A stretch of 60,510 bases of DNA from an uncultured Lachnospiraceae bacterium (GTDB lineage: Bacteria; Bacillota; Clostridia; Lachnospirales; Lachnospiraceae): the NCBI GenBank assembly GCA_945929965.1, contig CAMEOT010000017.1, positions 1-60,510 of the forward strand, written 5' to 3'. Positions 45,679-54,392 of the stretch are shown here, piece after piece; the stretch's first letter is position 1, and the number at the start of each line of letters is the position of its first letter. The translations under genes and the position numbers were made by a program. The notes under the pieces were generated by a model. That model was not told where the DNA came from, did no database searches, and saw nothing but the letters and a program-made list of their open reading frames with translations.

Positions 45679-46638
45679 ATGGATATTGTGATCATTGACG
45701 GGTTATCCTTTGCATTACCTTTATTTATTATGGCAATCGGTGGTATCTACTGCGAGAAGTCCGGTGTGACTATGTTAGCTGTGGAAGGACTGCAGGGTTT
45801 CGGTGCCTTTATCGGAGCGTTTGTGGCAGTTGCAGTTGCAGGGAATTTCTCCGGAGATTCTCCGGTACCGTTCTACATTGCCATGATCATGGCGGCAGTA
45901 GGAGGAAGTATCTTTGCACTGATCCATGCGTTGTTGTGCCTGAAGTTTAAAGCCAATCAGGTGATCAGTGGTGTGGTAGTCAATATTCTGGCTATGGCAC
46001 TGACAGCATATTTGACCAAACTACTCAACAGAGTGGTATTCGGTGCCACCTCCGACAAGTTTGTACTGACCGTATCTTCCAGAATTACTATCCCGGGAAT
46101 TTCTAAGATTCCGGTGCTGGGAGCTATATTTACCAATCTGTATCCTTTTGAACTGGTGATCGTGGCCGTGGCGTTTATTGCATGGTTTGTAATGTACAAG
46201 ACACGCTTCGGTATGCATCTGCGTGCCTGCGGTGACAATCCTCATGCGGTGGATGCAGCCGGAAGACAGGTGGGACAGATTCGCCTGGCAGCTATCATGA
46301 TTTGCGGAGTACTGTCGGGACTTGGCGGTATCTGCTTTGCATATTCTATTTCTGCGAACTTTTCTTCCAGTATCTATGTAGGTTACGGATATCTGGCAAT
46401 CGCAGCATTGATCTTCGGTAACTGGCGTATCCTTCCGACTCTGGGAGCATGTCTGCTATTCGGATTTGCCAGATCCGGCGGCTACCGACTGGTACAGGTA
46501 TTACAGATGCCCAGTAGTTATCAGGATCTGGTTATGATCCTGCCTTACGTACTGACCCTGCTGTTGCTGGTATTCTTCTCCAAACAGAATGGTGCACCGA
46601 GAGCTTTGGGTGTGATCTATGACAAGGGTGCAAGATAA
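45679..46638 (+). CDS. Nucleoside ABC transporter permease 2
   Basis: A 319-residue BPD_transp_2 permease (YufQ-like). It begins with a helix and the conserved IGGIYCEKSGVTMLAVEGLQGFGAF near residues 20-45, then KANQVISGVVVNILA near 92 and VDAAGRQVGQIRLAAIMICGVLSG near 190. With permease 1 it makes the heterodimeric channel. GGAGGACAAATAA precedes the ATG at 45679, which directly follows the previous stop. The operon ends at a terminator (46699). Confidence 0.92.
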   Translation: MDIVIIDGLSFALPLFIMAIGGIYCEKSGVTMLAVEGLQGFGAFIGAFVAVAVAGNFSGDSPVPFYIAMIMAAVGGSIFALIHALLCLKFKANQVISGVVVNILAMALTAYLTKLLNRVVFGATSDKFVLTVSSRITIPGISKIPVLGAIFTNLYPFELVIVAVAFIAWFVMYKTRFGMHLRACGDNPHAVDAAGRQVGQIRLAAIMICGVLSGLGGICFAYSISANFSSSIYVGYGYLAIAALIFGNWRILPTLGACLLFGFARSGGYRLVQVLQMPSSYQDLVMILPYVLTLLLLVFFSKQNGAPRALGVIYDKGAR

Positions 46639-46698
46639 ATATGCCGGAATGCAGATATTTGCAGAACGCGGTTTTACGTAACTTTGAATAATTACTAC

Positions 46699-46731
46699 AA
46701 AAAAGAGAAAGCAGAAAGCTTTCTCTTTTTT
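46699..46731. terminator. Bidirectional terminator between the ABC operon and tRNA-Thr
   Basis: Stem aaaaaagagaaagc/gctttctctttttt with a 5-base loop. The A-run and T-run let it serve both the operon and the minus-strand tRNA. Confidence 0.85.
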
Positions 46732-46746
46732 AGGTAAAATATATAA

Positions 46747-46818
46747 GCTGAAAATGGGACTCGAACCCACGACCCCTTCATTACGAGTGAAGTGCTCTAC
46801 CAACTGAGCTATTTCAGC
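46747..46818 (-). tRNA. tRNA-Thr(CGT)
   Basis: A 72-base cloverleaf on the minus strand: acceptor GCTGAAA/TTTCAGC, D arm GCTC-AGTTGGTA-GAGC, anticodon stem CTTCA/TGAAG with loop CTCGTAA (anticodon CGU, reading ACG), T arm GTGGG-TTCGAGT-CCCAT. The 3' CCA is not encoded. It has its own promoter. Confidence 0.95.
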
Positions 46819-46828
46819 GGACTAGGTT

Positions 46829-46857
46829 ATTATATATGTTCTTGGGAATTTTTGCAA
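46829..46857 (-). promoter_or_regulatory. sigma-A promoter of tRNA-Thr
   Basis: On the minus strand: TTGCAA (46852-46857), 17-bp spacer, TATAAT (46829-46834), ten bases before the mature tRNA 5' end. Confidence 0.8.
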
Positions 46858-46963
46858 CTGTAAAATTTATTATTTTAAAAGTTCGTTTCGCAGGACCGTA
46901 GATTATGTAGGAGACTGTAAGACGAAGATACTATCCTGCAGATCTCCGAAGAAAACATTATAA

Positions 46964-47785
46964 TCAGTTGCGATGCTTTTTGCTGTAATGTTCCAGAGAC
47001 TGGGTTAGCAGATAGAGCAGCATGGCAATGACACATAACAGTAAGATAGAACTGATCACCATATCCAGCTGGAACACCTGGGAACCGTAGATGATCAGAT
47101 AGCCCAGGCCCCGTTTCGCCGCCAGGAATTCTCCGATGATGACACCGACTAAAGATAGACCGATATTGACCTTGGTGGTGCAAAGCAGGGTGGGAACAGA
47201 TCCCGGAAGGACGACTTTGAAAAAGATATCTCTGCGGTCTCCGCCCAGAGTGCGGATCAGAATCTCCTTTTCCGGATCCACCTGATGAAAGGCAGTGTAA
47301 AAGCTGATAATGGAGCCGAAGACTGCCACAGAGATCCCGGCGATGATAATGGTATTGATGCCGGTGCCCAGCCAGACGATGAACAGGGGAGCCAGGGCTG
47401 ATTTCGGAAGACTGTTGAGCAGTACCAGGTAGGGCTCTAAAATCTCCGACAACTTGTCAGAGAACCACAACAAGGTGGCAAACAGAAGACTGATCACGAA
47501 TACTAACAGGAAACTTAAAATGGTTTCTAATAAAGTAATGCCAATATGCATCGGAAGAGAGCGCTCTGTCCACAGCTGTATCAGACACAGGACGACTCTG
47601 TGTGGGCTGGAGAAAAAGAAACTGTCGATCCATCGATAGTCTGCGCTGACTTCCCAGAGAAGCAGAAACACTCCCAGAAGAAAGATACGCAGAAAAGCAA
47701 CCTGTCGATGGTGATTTTTGTGCTTGCGAAGATATTGTTCCTGGACCGTCAACAGTTGGTTATTTTGCACATTTTTAGGTTTCAT
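46964..47785 (-). CDS. SsuC/TauC-type ABC permease
   Basis: A 273-residue permease of the nitrate/sulfonate/taurine/thiamine-precursor type, with about six helices. The EAA loop DPEKEILIRTLGGDRRDIFFKVVLPGSVP lies near residues 172-200 and FLAAKRGLGYLIIYGSQVFQ near 220. Its start overlaps the end of the upstream ATPase gene by 11 bases. No binding protein (NMT1/THI5 or SsuA-like) is adjacent on either side, so the substrate is open. The region 46819-46963 downstream holds only the tRNA promoter. Confidence 0.88.
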   Translation of the reverse strand: MKPKNVQNNQLLTVQEQYLRKHKNHHRQVAFLRIFLLGVFLLLWEVSADYRWIDSFFFSSPHRVVLCLIQLWTERSLPMHIGITLLETILSFLLVFVISLLFATLLWFSDKLSEILEPYLVLLNSLPKSALAPLFIVWLGTGINTIIIAGISVAVFGSIISFYTAFHQVDPEKEILIRTLGGDRRDIFFKVVLPGSVPTLLCTTKVNIGLSLVGVIIGEFLAAKRGLGYLIIYGSQVFQLDMVISSILLLCVIAMLLYLLTQSLEHYSKKHRN

Positions 47786-48542
47786 CGGTTAATTCCTCCC
47801 AAAGTTGTTTGAAATAATATGGAAATTCCGGGGCGTTTCTGGCGGCGAGGGGAGAACTGTCCTGCAGGGTGAGCTGAATGGGAAGTGCCGCTTTGATCGT
47901 TGCAGGACGTGCGGACAGCACGTAAACCTTATCCGCCAGGCTGATGGCCTCCGACAGATCGTGAGTGACGATAATCATGGTTTTGCCCGCCTTACGGATC
48001 AGCTGACAGATATCCGAAGATACCATGAGGCGTGTCTGGTAGTCCAGGGCACTGAAGGGCTCATCCAATAAAAGCAGTTGGGGATCCAGGGCAAGGGTAC
48101 GGATCAGGGCAGCGCGCTGCTTCATGCCACCGGATAATTCGCTGGGCCGCTTGCTCTTAAATTTTTCCAGTCCGTAATCGGATAAAAGTTGTTCCACATG
48201 GGCGATGCGCTCCGGAGTGAGGGCGTGGTGGATCTCCAAACCCAACGTAACATTCTGATAGATGGTGCGCCATTCGAAGAGATGGTCATGCTGCAGCATA
48301 TAGCCGATACGGGGATAGTGAAGGGAACCGTCGGGGTTATTCACGACGATGGTTCCGGCCTCGGGGGCGAGAAGCCCGGCGATAATGGACAGTAGAGTGG
48401 ATTTACCACAGCCGCTGGGACCAACGAGTGCCACGAATTCCCCTTCCTCCACGGAGAAGGAGATATCTTTTATGGCACCGGTCTCCCCGGACAGCGAGTG
48501 ATAGGAGTAACCTATATTTTTAAGTTCGATAAGAGCTCCCAT
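47775..48542 (-). CDS. SsuB/TauB-type ABC ATPase
   Basis: A 255-residue single-domain ATPase. Walker A GPSGCGKSTLLSIIAG near residue 39, signature LSGGMKQRAALIRTLA near 138, Walker B LLLLDEPFSALD and H-loop VTHDLSEAISLAD. It energises the permease at 46964. The start at 48542 has only a distant AAGGAAG (about 11 bases), so translation may be weak. The 196-base gap to argH on its other side holds the argH promoter. Confidence 0.9.
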   Translation of the reverse strand: MGALIELKNIGYSYHSLSGETGAIKDISFSVEEGEFVALVGPSGCGKSTLLSIIAGLLAPEAGTIVVNNPDGSLHYPRIGYMLQHDHLFEWRTIYQNVTLGLEIHHALTPERIAHVEQLLSDYGLEKFKSKRPSELSGGMKQRAALIRTLALDPQLLLLDEPFSALDYQTRLMVSSDICQLIRKAGKTMIIVTHDLSEAISLADKVYVLSARPATIKAALPIQLTLQDSSPLAARNAPEFPYYFKQLWEELTDET

Positions 48543-48640
48543 AAAAAGGCATACTTCCTTAACATGAATATTTATAGTTATTGTATGAATTCCGATGGAA
48601 AAAGTGTTTTCTGTACCGGAAAGTGATGAAATTCACTGTA

Positions 48641-48669
48641 TTGCATTAAAGTGTCGTTTGTGATATGAT
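48641..48669 (+). promoter_or_regulatory. sigma-A promoter of argH-asd
   Basis: TTGCAT (48641-48646), 17-bp spacer, TATGAT (48664-48669), start near 48676. No ARG-box palindrome was recognised around it. Confidence 0.75.
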
Positions 48670-48738
48670 TAATTGCAATCAATGTCTGTGAGAAAATTAT
48701 CTGATAGACTACCAACGTAAAAAGATGGGAGAATGACC

Positions 48739-50160
48739 ATGGCACAGTTATGGGGAGGACGTTTTACAAAACAGACCGATCAACTGGTATTTGATTTCAA
48801 CGCGTCCATAACATTTGATAAAAGACTGTTTTACGAAGATGTCACCGGCAGTATCGTACATGCCACCATGCTGGCAAAGCAGGGGATCCTTACAGAAGAG
48901 GAGAGAAAGAGTATTGTCGAAGGACTGACCGGAATTTTAGAGGATGTGGATGACGGAACCCTGGCAATCGATGAATCTCAGGAGGATATCCACAGCTTCG
49001 TGGAGGCTACCCTGATCGACCGAATTGGAGATGCGGGGAAAAAGCTTCACACGGGAAGGAGCCGTAACGACCAGGTAGCACTGGACATGCGTCTCTATAC
49101 CAGGACAAGAGTGGCAGAGACCGACGGACTCCTGAAAAAGCTTTTGGAAGTCATTCTGGATACCATGGAGAACAACTTAGATACCTACATGCCGGGCTTC
49201 ACCCATTTACAGAAGGCGCAACCCATTACCCTGGCGCATCATTACGGTGCCTATTTTGAAATGTTCAAGAGAGACAGACAGCGCCTGGCAGATATCTACA
49301 AGCGCATGAATTACTGTCCGCTGGGAGCAGGAGCACTGGCAGGTACCACCTATCCCTTGGATCGTGAATATACCGCGAGACTTCTTCGCTTTGAAGGACC
49401 GACATTAAACAGCATTGATTCCGTGGCAGACAGAGATTACCTGATTGAGTTCCTCTCTGCACTTTCCACGATCATGATGCATTTAAGCCGTTTCAGTGAA
49501 GAGATCATTATCTGGAACTCCAATGAATATCAGTTTGTAGAGCTGGACGATGCCTATTCCACCGGAAGCAGCATCATGCCTCAGAAGAAGAATCCGGATA
49601 TCGCAGAACTGGTAAGAGGTAAGACCGGAAGAGTCTACGGTGCACTGATGGCGTTACTTACCACTATGAAGGGACTGCCACTGGCTTACAATAAAGACAT
49701 GCAGGAAGACAAAGAGATGGCATTTGATGCCATGGATACTGCGGCAGACTGCATCACTTTATTTACAGGCATGATTAAGACCATGAAGTTTTGCAAGGAC
49801 CGCATGGCAAAGAGTGCCATGAACGGATTTACCAACGCTACCGATGCAGCAGATTATCTGGTAGGTAAGGGTGTGCCTTTCCGGGATGCCCACGGTATTA
49901 TCGGCAGACTGGTATTGTATTGCATTGAGAAGAACACTTCTATTGATGCTTTAAGCTTAGAGGAACTACGTTCCATCAGCGATAAGTTCGACGAAGATAT
50001 CTATGATGCCATCTCGCTGAAGACCTGTGTGGAGAAGCGTCTGACCATCGGCGCACCGGGTGAGAAAATGATGAAACAGGTCATTGAGAAAAATAAAGAA
50101 TACTTAAAAAACGATGCCATAGAAGAATATCAGCAGTCTTTGGAAGACAGACTTTCGTAA
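48739..50160 (+). CDS. argH: Argininosuccinate lyase
   Basis: ArgH, 473 residues, cleaves argininosuccinate to arginine and fumarate. It starts [23 protein letters not shown] (about residues 2-24). The fumarase-superfamily blocks are intact: [13 protein letters not shown] near 110, [13 protein letters not shown] near 157 and the signature [16 protein letters not shown] near 278. ATG 48739 has GGGAGA 6 bases upstream; the ATG at 48733 would be touching that site. argG is not in the window. Confidence 0.96.
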   Translation: MAQLWGGRFTKQTDQLVFDFNASITFDKRLFYEDVTGSIVHATMLAKQGILTEEERKSIVEGLTGILEDVDDGTLAIDESQEDIHSFVEATLIDRIGDAGKKLHTGRSRNDQVALDMRLYTRTRVAETDGLLKKLLEVILDTMENNLDTYMPGFTHLQKAQPITLAHHYGAYFEMFKRDRQRLADIYKRMNYCPLGAGALAGTTYPLDREYTARLLRFEGPTLNSIDSVADRDYLIEFLSALSTIMMHLSRFSEEIIIWNSNEYQFVELDDAYSTGSSIMPQKKNPDIAELVRGKTGRVYGALMALLTTMKGLPLAYNKDMQEDKEMAFDAMDTAADCITLFTGMIKTMKFCKDRMAKSAMNGFTNATDAADYLVGKGVPFRDAHGIIGRLVLYCIEKNTSIDALSLEELRSISDKFDEDIYDAISLKTCVEKRLTIGAPGEKMMKQVIEKNKEYLKNDAIEEYQQSLEDRLS

Positions 50161-50223
50161 AATCAGGAAGGCATGTCTTTTCAGATAAAAAGGAAATGCA
50201 TAGAGCTGAGGAGGAAATGAAAA

Positions 50224-51309
50224 ATGAGTGAAAAATTACGTGTAGGTATCCTGGGCGGAACCGGTATGGTAGGTCAGAGATTCATCTCTCTGTTAGAGAA
50301 CCATCCCTGGTTCGAGGTAACGACTATCGCAGCCAGCCCCCGATCCGCAGGAAAGACGTATGAAGACGCAGTGGGTGATCGTTGGAAGATGACGACTCCC
50401 ATGCCCGAAGCTGTGAAAAAGCTGATCGTCATGAATGTCAACGAAGTGGAAAAAGTAGCTGCACAGGTAGACTTCGTATTCAGCGCCGTAGATATGTCTA
50501 AGGACGAGATTAAGGCAATCGAAGAAGCTTATGCAAGGACAGAGACCCCTGTGGTATCCAATAACAGTGCTCACAGATGGACTCCCGATGTTCCCATGGT
50601 AGTACCCGAGATCAATCCCGAGCATTTTCAGATCATCGAAGCGCAGAAAAAGAGACTGGGAACCACCAGAGGATTTATCGCTGTAAAGCCCAATTGCTCC
50701 ATTCAGAGCTATGCACCGGTTCTGACCGCATGGAAGGAGTTCGAGCCCTATGAGGTAGTGGCTACTACTTATCAGGCAATCTCCGGTGCCGGCAAAACAT
50801 TTAAAGACTGGCCTGAGATGGTAGGCAATATCATCCCTTACATTGGCGGCGAGGAAGAAAAGAGTGAAAAGGAGCCTTTACGTATCTGGGGTAAGATCGA
50901 AGGCGACCAGATCGTTCCCGCAACTTCTCCCGTGATCACCTGCCAGTGTATCCGTGTTCCGGTACTGAACGGACATACTGCAGCCGTATTCGTAAAATTC
51001 CGTAAGAAGCCCACCAAGGAACAGCTGATCGAGAAGTTAACTTCTTTCAGCGGAGAGCCTCAGAGACTGGGACTTCCCAGCGCACCGAAGCAGTTCATCC
51101 AGTATCTGGAGGAAGATAACCGACCTCAGGTAACGCTGGATGTGGATTTCGAGAATGGTATGGGTATCAGCGTAGGCCGTCTGAGAGAAGATACCGTATA
51201 TGATTATAAGTTCGTAGGTCTGTCACATAACACCTTACGTGGAGCGGCCGGGGGAGCATTGCTTTGCGCAGAACTTTTGAAAGCACAGGGATATATCACC
51301 AAAAAATAA
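50224..51309 (+). CDS. asd: Aspartate-semialdehyde dehydrogenase
   Basis: Asd, 361 residues, NADPH-dependent reduction of aspartyl phosphate, the branch to Lys, Met, Thr and diaminopimelate. Rossmann motif VGILGGTGMVGQRF near residue 7, catalytic Cys in AVKPNCSIQS near 157, and the C-terminal GLSHNTLRGAAGG. The sequence is of the archaeal/fungal-like ASADH type rather than the E. coli type, which is common in Clostridia. GAGGAGG precedes the ATG. It follows argH by 63 bases. Confidence 0.95.
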   Translation: MSEKLRVGILGGTGMVGQRFISLLENHPWFEVTTIAASPRSAGKTYEDAVGDRWKMTTPMPEAVKKLIVMNVNEVEKVAAQVDFVFSAVDMSKDEIKAIEEAYARTETPVVSNNSAHRWTPDVPMVVPEINPEHFQIIEAQKKRLGTTRGFIAVKPNCSIQSYAPVLTAWKEFEPYEVVATTYQAISGAGKTFKDWPEMVGNIIPYIGGEEEKSEKEPLRIWGKIEGDQIVPATSPVITCQCIRVPVLNGHTAAVFVKFRKKPTKEQLIEKLTSFSGEPQRLGLPSAPKQFIQYLEEDNRPQVTLDVDFENGMGISVGRLREDTVYDYKFVGLSHNTLRGAAGGALLCAELLKAQGYITKK

Positions 51310-51324
51310 AGGGTGAGTGGGGTT

Positions 51325-53043
51325 ATGAACGAGTTACGCTATCAGCTGGATCTGATGCGCGCAATGAATCAGAAATTGAGCGCCAGGGAGAAAATGTACC
51401 GCCTTTTGTGCGATACCATGGATTATGCTTATATCTACTATTCTTTTGAGAAGAATACCGTCACGACGCTTGGAAAATGGGATGACTTTTTCGATTTCCA
51501 GATCCGGGACAGACGGGATTTTACCCAACTTTTAGAGATGGTAGATGAGCCATATGTGCTGCCTCTTAGGGATATGCTATTTTTGGAAAAGGGCGGTCAG
51601 GAGACTTCTTCTGTGGAATGCATGCAGAAAGGGAAGAAGACCTGGCTGCAGTTCTCCTGCAGGATATTCTATGAGGACAGCAGACCTACAGATCAGATCA
51701 TTGTGGTACAGAATATCACAAAACAGAAGACGCAGAATGAAGAACTTCTCTATATGGCGTATTATGACGGACTTACAGGACTGTACAACCGTAACTATTT
51801 TGTACGTCTCCTGACGGAGTACCTGCGGCGCGCGAAGGAAGATAACCGGCTGGTCAGTGTGCTGGTCATCGATATTGATGATTTCCGTAAGGTCAACGAC
51901 GGACTGGGAATCGTGGAAGGAGACGAACTGGTACAGCAGTTCGGATCTTTCTTAAAGGAATTCAACAGTGACAATGTGATCGTCTGTCATCTGACCAGCG
52001 ATGTCTACTGTATGGCAATCTATGATTCCTGCGGTGAAAGAAGCGTGGAACACATTCATAAGAAGATCGTGAAGCGTACCAGAGAACCTTTTTATCTGGT
52101 GGGCGGACAGGTATTGAACATTACCGTAAGTGTAGGCGTTGCGGAATATCCGGAAGCAGCGACATCCGCACTGGAACTGATCAACTGTGCCGAGATCGTC
52201 ATGTTCAAGGGTAAGTCTATGGGCAAGAACCGGATCCAGTATTTCGACACCCCGATCCTGAATGATTTCCTGAAAAATGTGGAACTGGACAGCAAATTAA
52301 AAGAAGCGGTATTTGATCATAACTTTATTCTGTATTATCAGCCCCAGTACTATGCGGGGAATCGGAAACTGCGCGGTATGGAAGCGCTGATCCGCTGGAA
52401 GGACGGCGACGGGAAAATGATCAGCCCGGCGAAGTTCATTCCGATCGCAGAGAAAAACGGCACTATTATCCCTATTGGCAACTGGGTACTGGAGCAGAGC
52501 ATAAGGACATTTTCCGAATGGAGGAACCGGTACGGCGTTCCGTTCGTATTGTCGGTCAATATCTCCGCATTGCAGTACCAGAAGGAAGACTTCGTGGATT
52601 CACTGCTGAATATTATCCACAAATATGATGTGGCTCCGGAGGAGGTCGAACTGGAGATCACGGAGAGCATACTGATCGATGATTTCCGGGCTGTGACCGA
52701 GAAAATGCAGCTGTTAAAAGAATATGGCATCCGCATTTCCTTAGATGATTTCGGAACAGGATTTTCCTCCCTGTCTTATTTGAAAAAGCTTCCGATCAAT
52801 ACGCTGAAGATTGACAAATCCTTTACGGATACGCTGCTTACGGATTCCGCTACCAGAATCATTACGGAATCCATTGTTAGTATGGTGAAATCCTTAGGAT
52901 TTGAATCCATTGCCGAAGGCGTGGAGGAAGAACAGCAGTATAAATATCTGCGTGCCATCGGCTGTGATGTCATTCAGGGATATCTGTTCGGAAAGCCGCT
53001 GTCCCAGGAGGAGATCGAACAACTATTACAGAAGATATACTGA
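51325..53043 (+). CDS. PAS-GGDEF(degenerate)-EAL cyclic-di-GMP protein
   Basis: A 572-residue soluble signalling protein. Residues about 20-140 look like a PAS sensor. The GGDEF domain (about 145-310) has EGDEL at 198-202 in place of GGDEF, so diguanylate cyclase activity is doubtful. The EAL domain (about 325-572) looks complete: MEALIRW (Glu 353), VNISALQ, LEITESIL and DDFGTGFSSLSYLKKLPINTLKID (about 475-500). It is therefore most likely a c-di-GMP phosphodiesterase, perhaps with GTP sensing by the degenerate GGDEF. No transmembrane helix. A GTG at 51313 is an alternative start. Confidence 0.9.
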   Translation: MNELRYQLDLMRAMNQKLSAREKMYRLLCDTMDYAYIYYSFEKNTVTTLGKWDDFFDFQIRDRRDFTQLLEMVDEPYVLPLRDMLFLEKGGQETSSVECMQKGKKTWLQFSCRIFYEDSRPTDQIIVVQNITKQKTQNEELLYMAYYDGLTGLYNRNYFVRLLTEYLRRAKEDNRLVSVLVIDIDDFRKVNDGLGIVEGDELVQQFGSFLKEFNSDNVIVCHLTSDVYCMAIYDSCGERSVEHIHKKIVKRTREPFYLVGGQVLNITVSVGVAEYPEAATSALELINCAEIVMFKGKSMGKNRIQYFDTPILNDFLKNVELDSKLKEAVFDHNFILYYQPQYYAGNRKLRGMEALIRWKDGDGKMISPAKFIPIAEKNGTIIPIGNWVLEQSIRTFSEWRNRYGVPFVLSVNISALQYQKEDFVDSLLNIIHKYDVAPEEVELEITESILIDDFRAVTEKMQLLKEYGIRISLDDFGTGFSSLSYLKKLPINTLKIDKSFTDTLLTDSATRIITESIVSMVKSLGFESIAEGVEEEQQYKYLRAIGCDVIQGYLFGKPLSQEEIEQLLQKIY

Positions 53044-53072
53044 TCAGATGTAGCAGAAAGAATGAGGCTGCC

Positions 53073-54368
53073 ATGTTAACTGGAAGGGAACAGGAAACAG
53101 CTTTTTTGGAGAATCATTATAAGAGACCGGGAAGCCAGATCCTGGTGGTATATGGACAGAGAGGCGTTGGTAAGACGGCTCTCTTAACCGCTTTTACGGA
53201 AGAAAAACAGACCATACGTTATACCGCTCCTAACTGTTCTTCCAGGGAACTGTGCTATCAGTGGGGACAGGAGCTTAGAGAACAGGGGAAAGACATTTCA
53301 TCGAACCCTTCCTGGGAAGAAGTATTACAGTGTGTATCCGGAGAAAAAAGCGATCGCAAAAAAGTTCTGATCATAGAGAATTTTCATTATCTGCTAAAGG
53401 GGGATACCCTTTTTTTACAGGAACTGATCCGTTATCTGAAGGAACACAGGGAGGTTTCCCTTCTTGTGATTCTTACGACCTACGCATCCGGATGGGTGGA
53501 GAACAGCATGATCTCTAAAATAGGGAACCTGGCATTTTCCGTTAGTGGTTTTCTAAAGGTCAAAGAGCTGCCTTTTTCCATAATGCGCCGGATTTTCCCT
53601 GTCGGAACGCTTCAGGAGCGCATAGAACTCTATGCGGTGTTAGGCGGAATGCCGGGATTATGGAAACTGTTGGATCTGTCAGTATCTGTGGAGGAAAATC
53701 TGACGAACCTTTTTTTAGAGAAAAACAGCTTTCTTCCGGAACTGATGATCAAATGGCTGGCGGAGGAATTGCGGGAGACCGCAGTCTATAATACCATCCT
53801 TGCCACCATAGCGGATGAGAAGAACGGCAAACTGAATGCTATGTATGCCCGTACCGGATTCTCCCGGGCGAAGATCAGTGTCTATCTGAAGAATCTGATG
53901 GAGCTGGAGCTGGTGGAAAAGGTCTTGCCCGGAATCTATGAGATCAGCAATTCTTTTATGCGGTTTTATTTCCGCTTTCTATTCCCTCACCAGACCGCCT
54001 GGAGAAGAGATAGCGGCAGAACATTTTATGAAACATATATCCGGGAGGATTACAGTAACTTTGTGAGATCTGCATACCGGAGAATCTGTCAGGAGATATT
54101 GCAGACAGATTTTGGTACGGTGGAACTGAAGAAGGCGGCGCAGGGGAGAACATACTTTTTATGCAAGGATACTGCGGGGAAAAAGATCGCAGTGGATTAT
54201 TCCGGTACGGTATGTTATACTTCGGAAGATTATGACGCGCTGCAGACAGCGCTGAAAAGCATCCGGACGGAACCGGATGAGATAATAATATTTTGTGAGA
54301 ATGGTTATGAAAATGCACTGGCAAAGAAAGTATCCGGGAAGGTACGGTTTCGCAGCGTAGGTGCGTGA
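53073..54368 (+). CDS. AAA ATPase with DUF234-type C-terminus
   Basis: A 431-residue ATPase of the archaeal-ATPase-like group. Walker A GQRGVGKTALLT near residue 29; the Walker B position reads VLIIENFHYL, with Glu-Asn instead of the usual Asp-Glu. A winged helix follows (ARTGFSRAKISVYLKNLMELELVEKV, about 260-290), then the DUF234-like block EISNSFMRFYFRFLFPH near 293. The last 90 residues should be nuclease-like in this family, but only a weak KIAVDYSG segment is seen. Function is unknown; such genes are often mobile or defence-associated, yet this one sits among housekeeping genes 25 bases before topB. Confidence 0.8.
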   Translation: MLTGREQETAFLENHYKRPGSQILVVYGQRGVGKTALLTAFTEEKQTIRYTAPNCSSRELCYQWGQELREQGKDISSNPSWEEVLQCVSGEKSDRKKVLIIENFHYLLKGDTLFLQELIRYLKEHREVSLLVILTTYASGWVENSMISKIGNLAFSVSGFLKVKELPFSIMRRIFPVGTLQERIELYAVLGGMPGLWKLLDLSVSVEENLTNLFLEKNSFLPELMIKWLAEELRETAVYNTILATIADEKNGKLNAMYARTGFSRAKISVYLKNLMELELVEKVLPGIYEISNSFMRFYFRFLFPHQTAWRRDSGRTFYETYIREDYSNFVRSAYRRICQEILQTDFGTVELKKAAQGRTYFLCKDTAGKKIAVDYSGTVCYTSEDYDALQTALKSIRTEPDEIIIFCENGYENALAKKVSGKVRFRSVGA

Positions 54369-54392
54369 TTTATGACAGGAAGACGGTAATAC

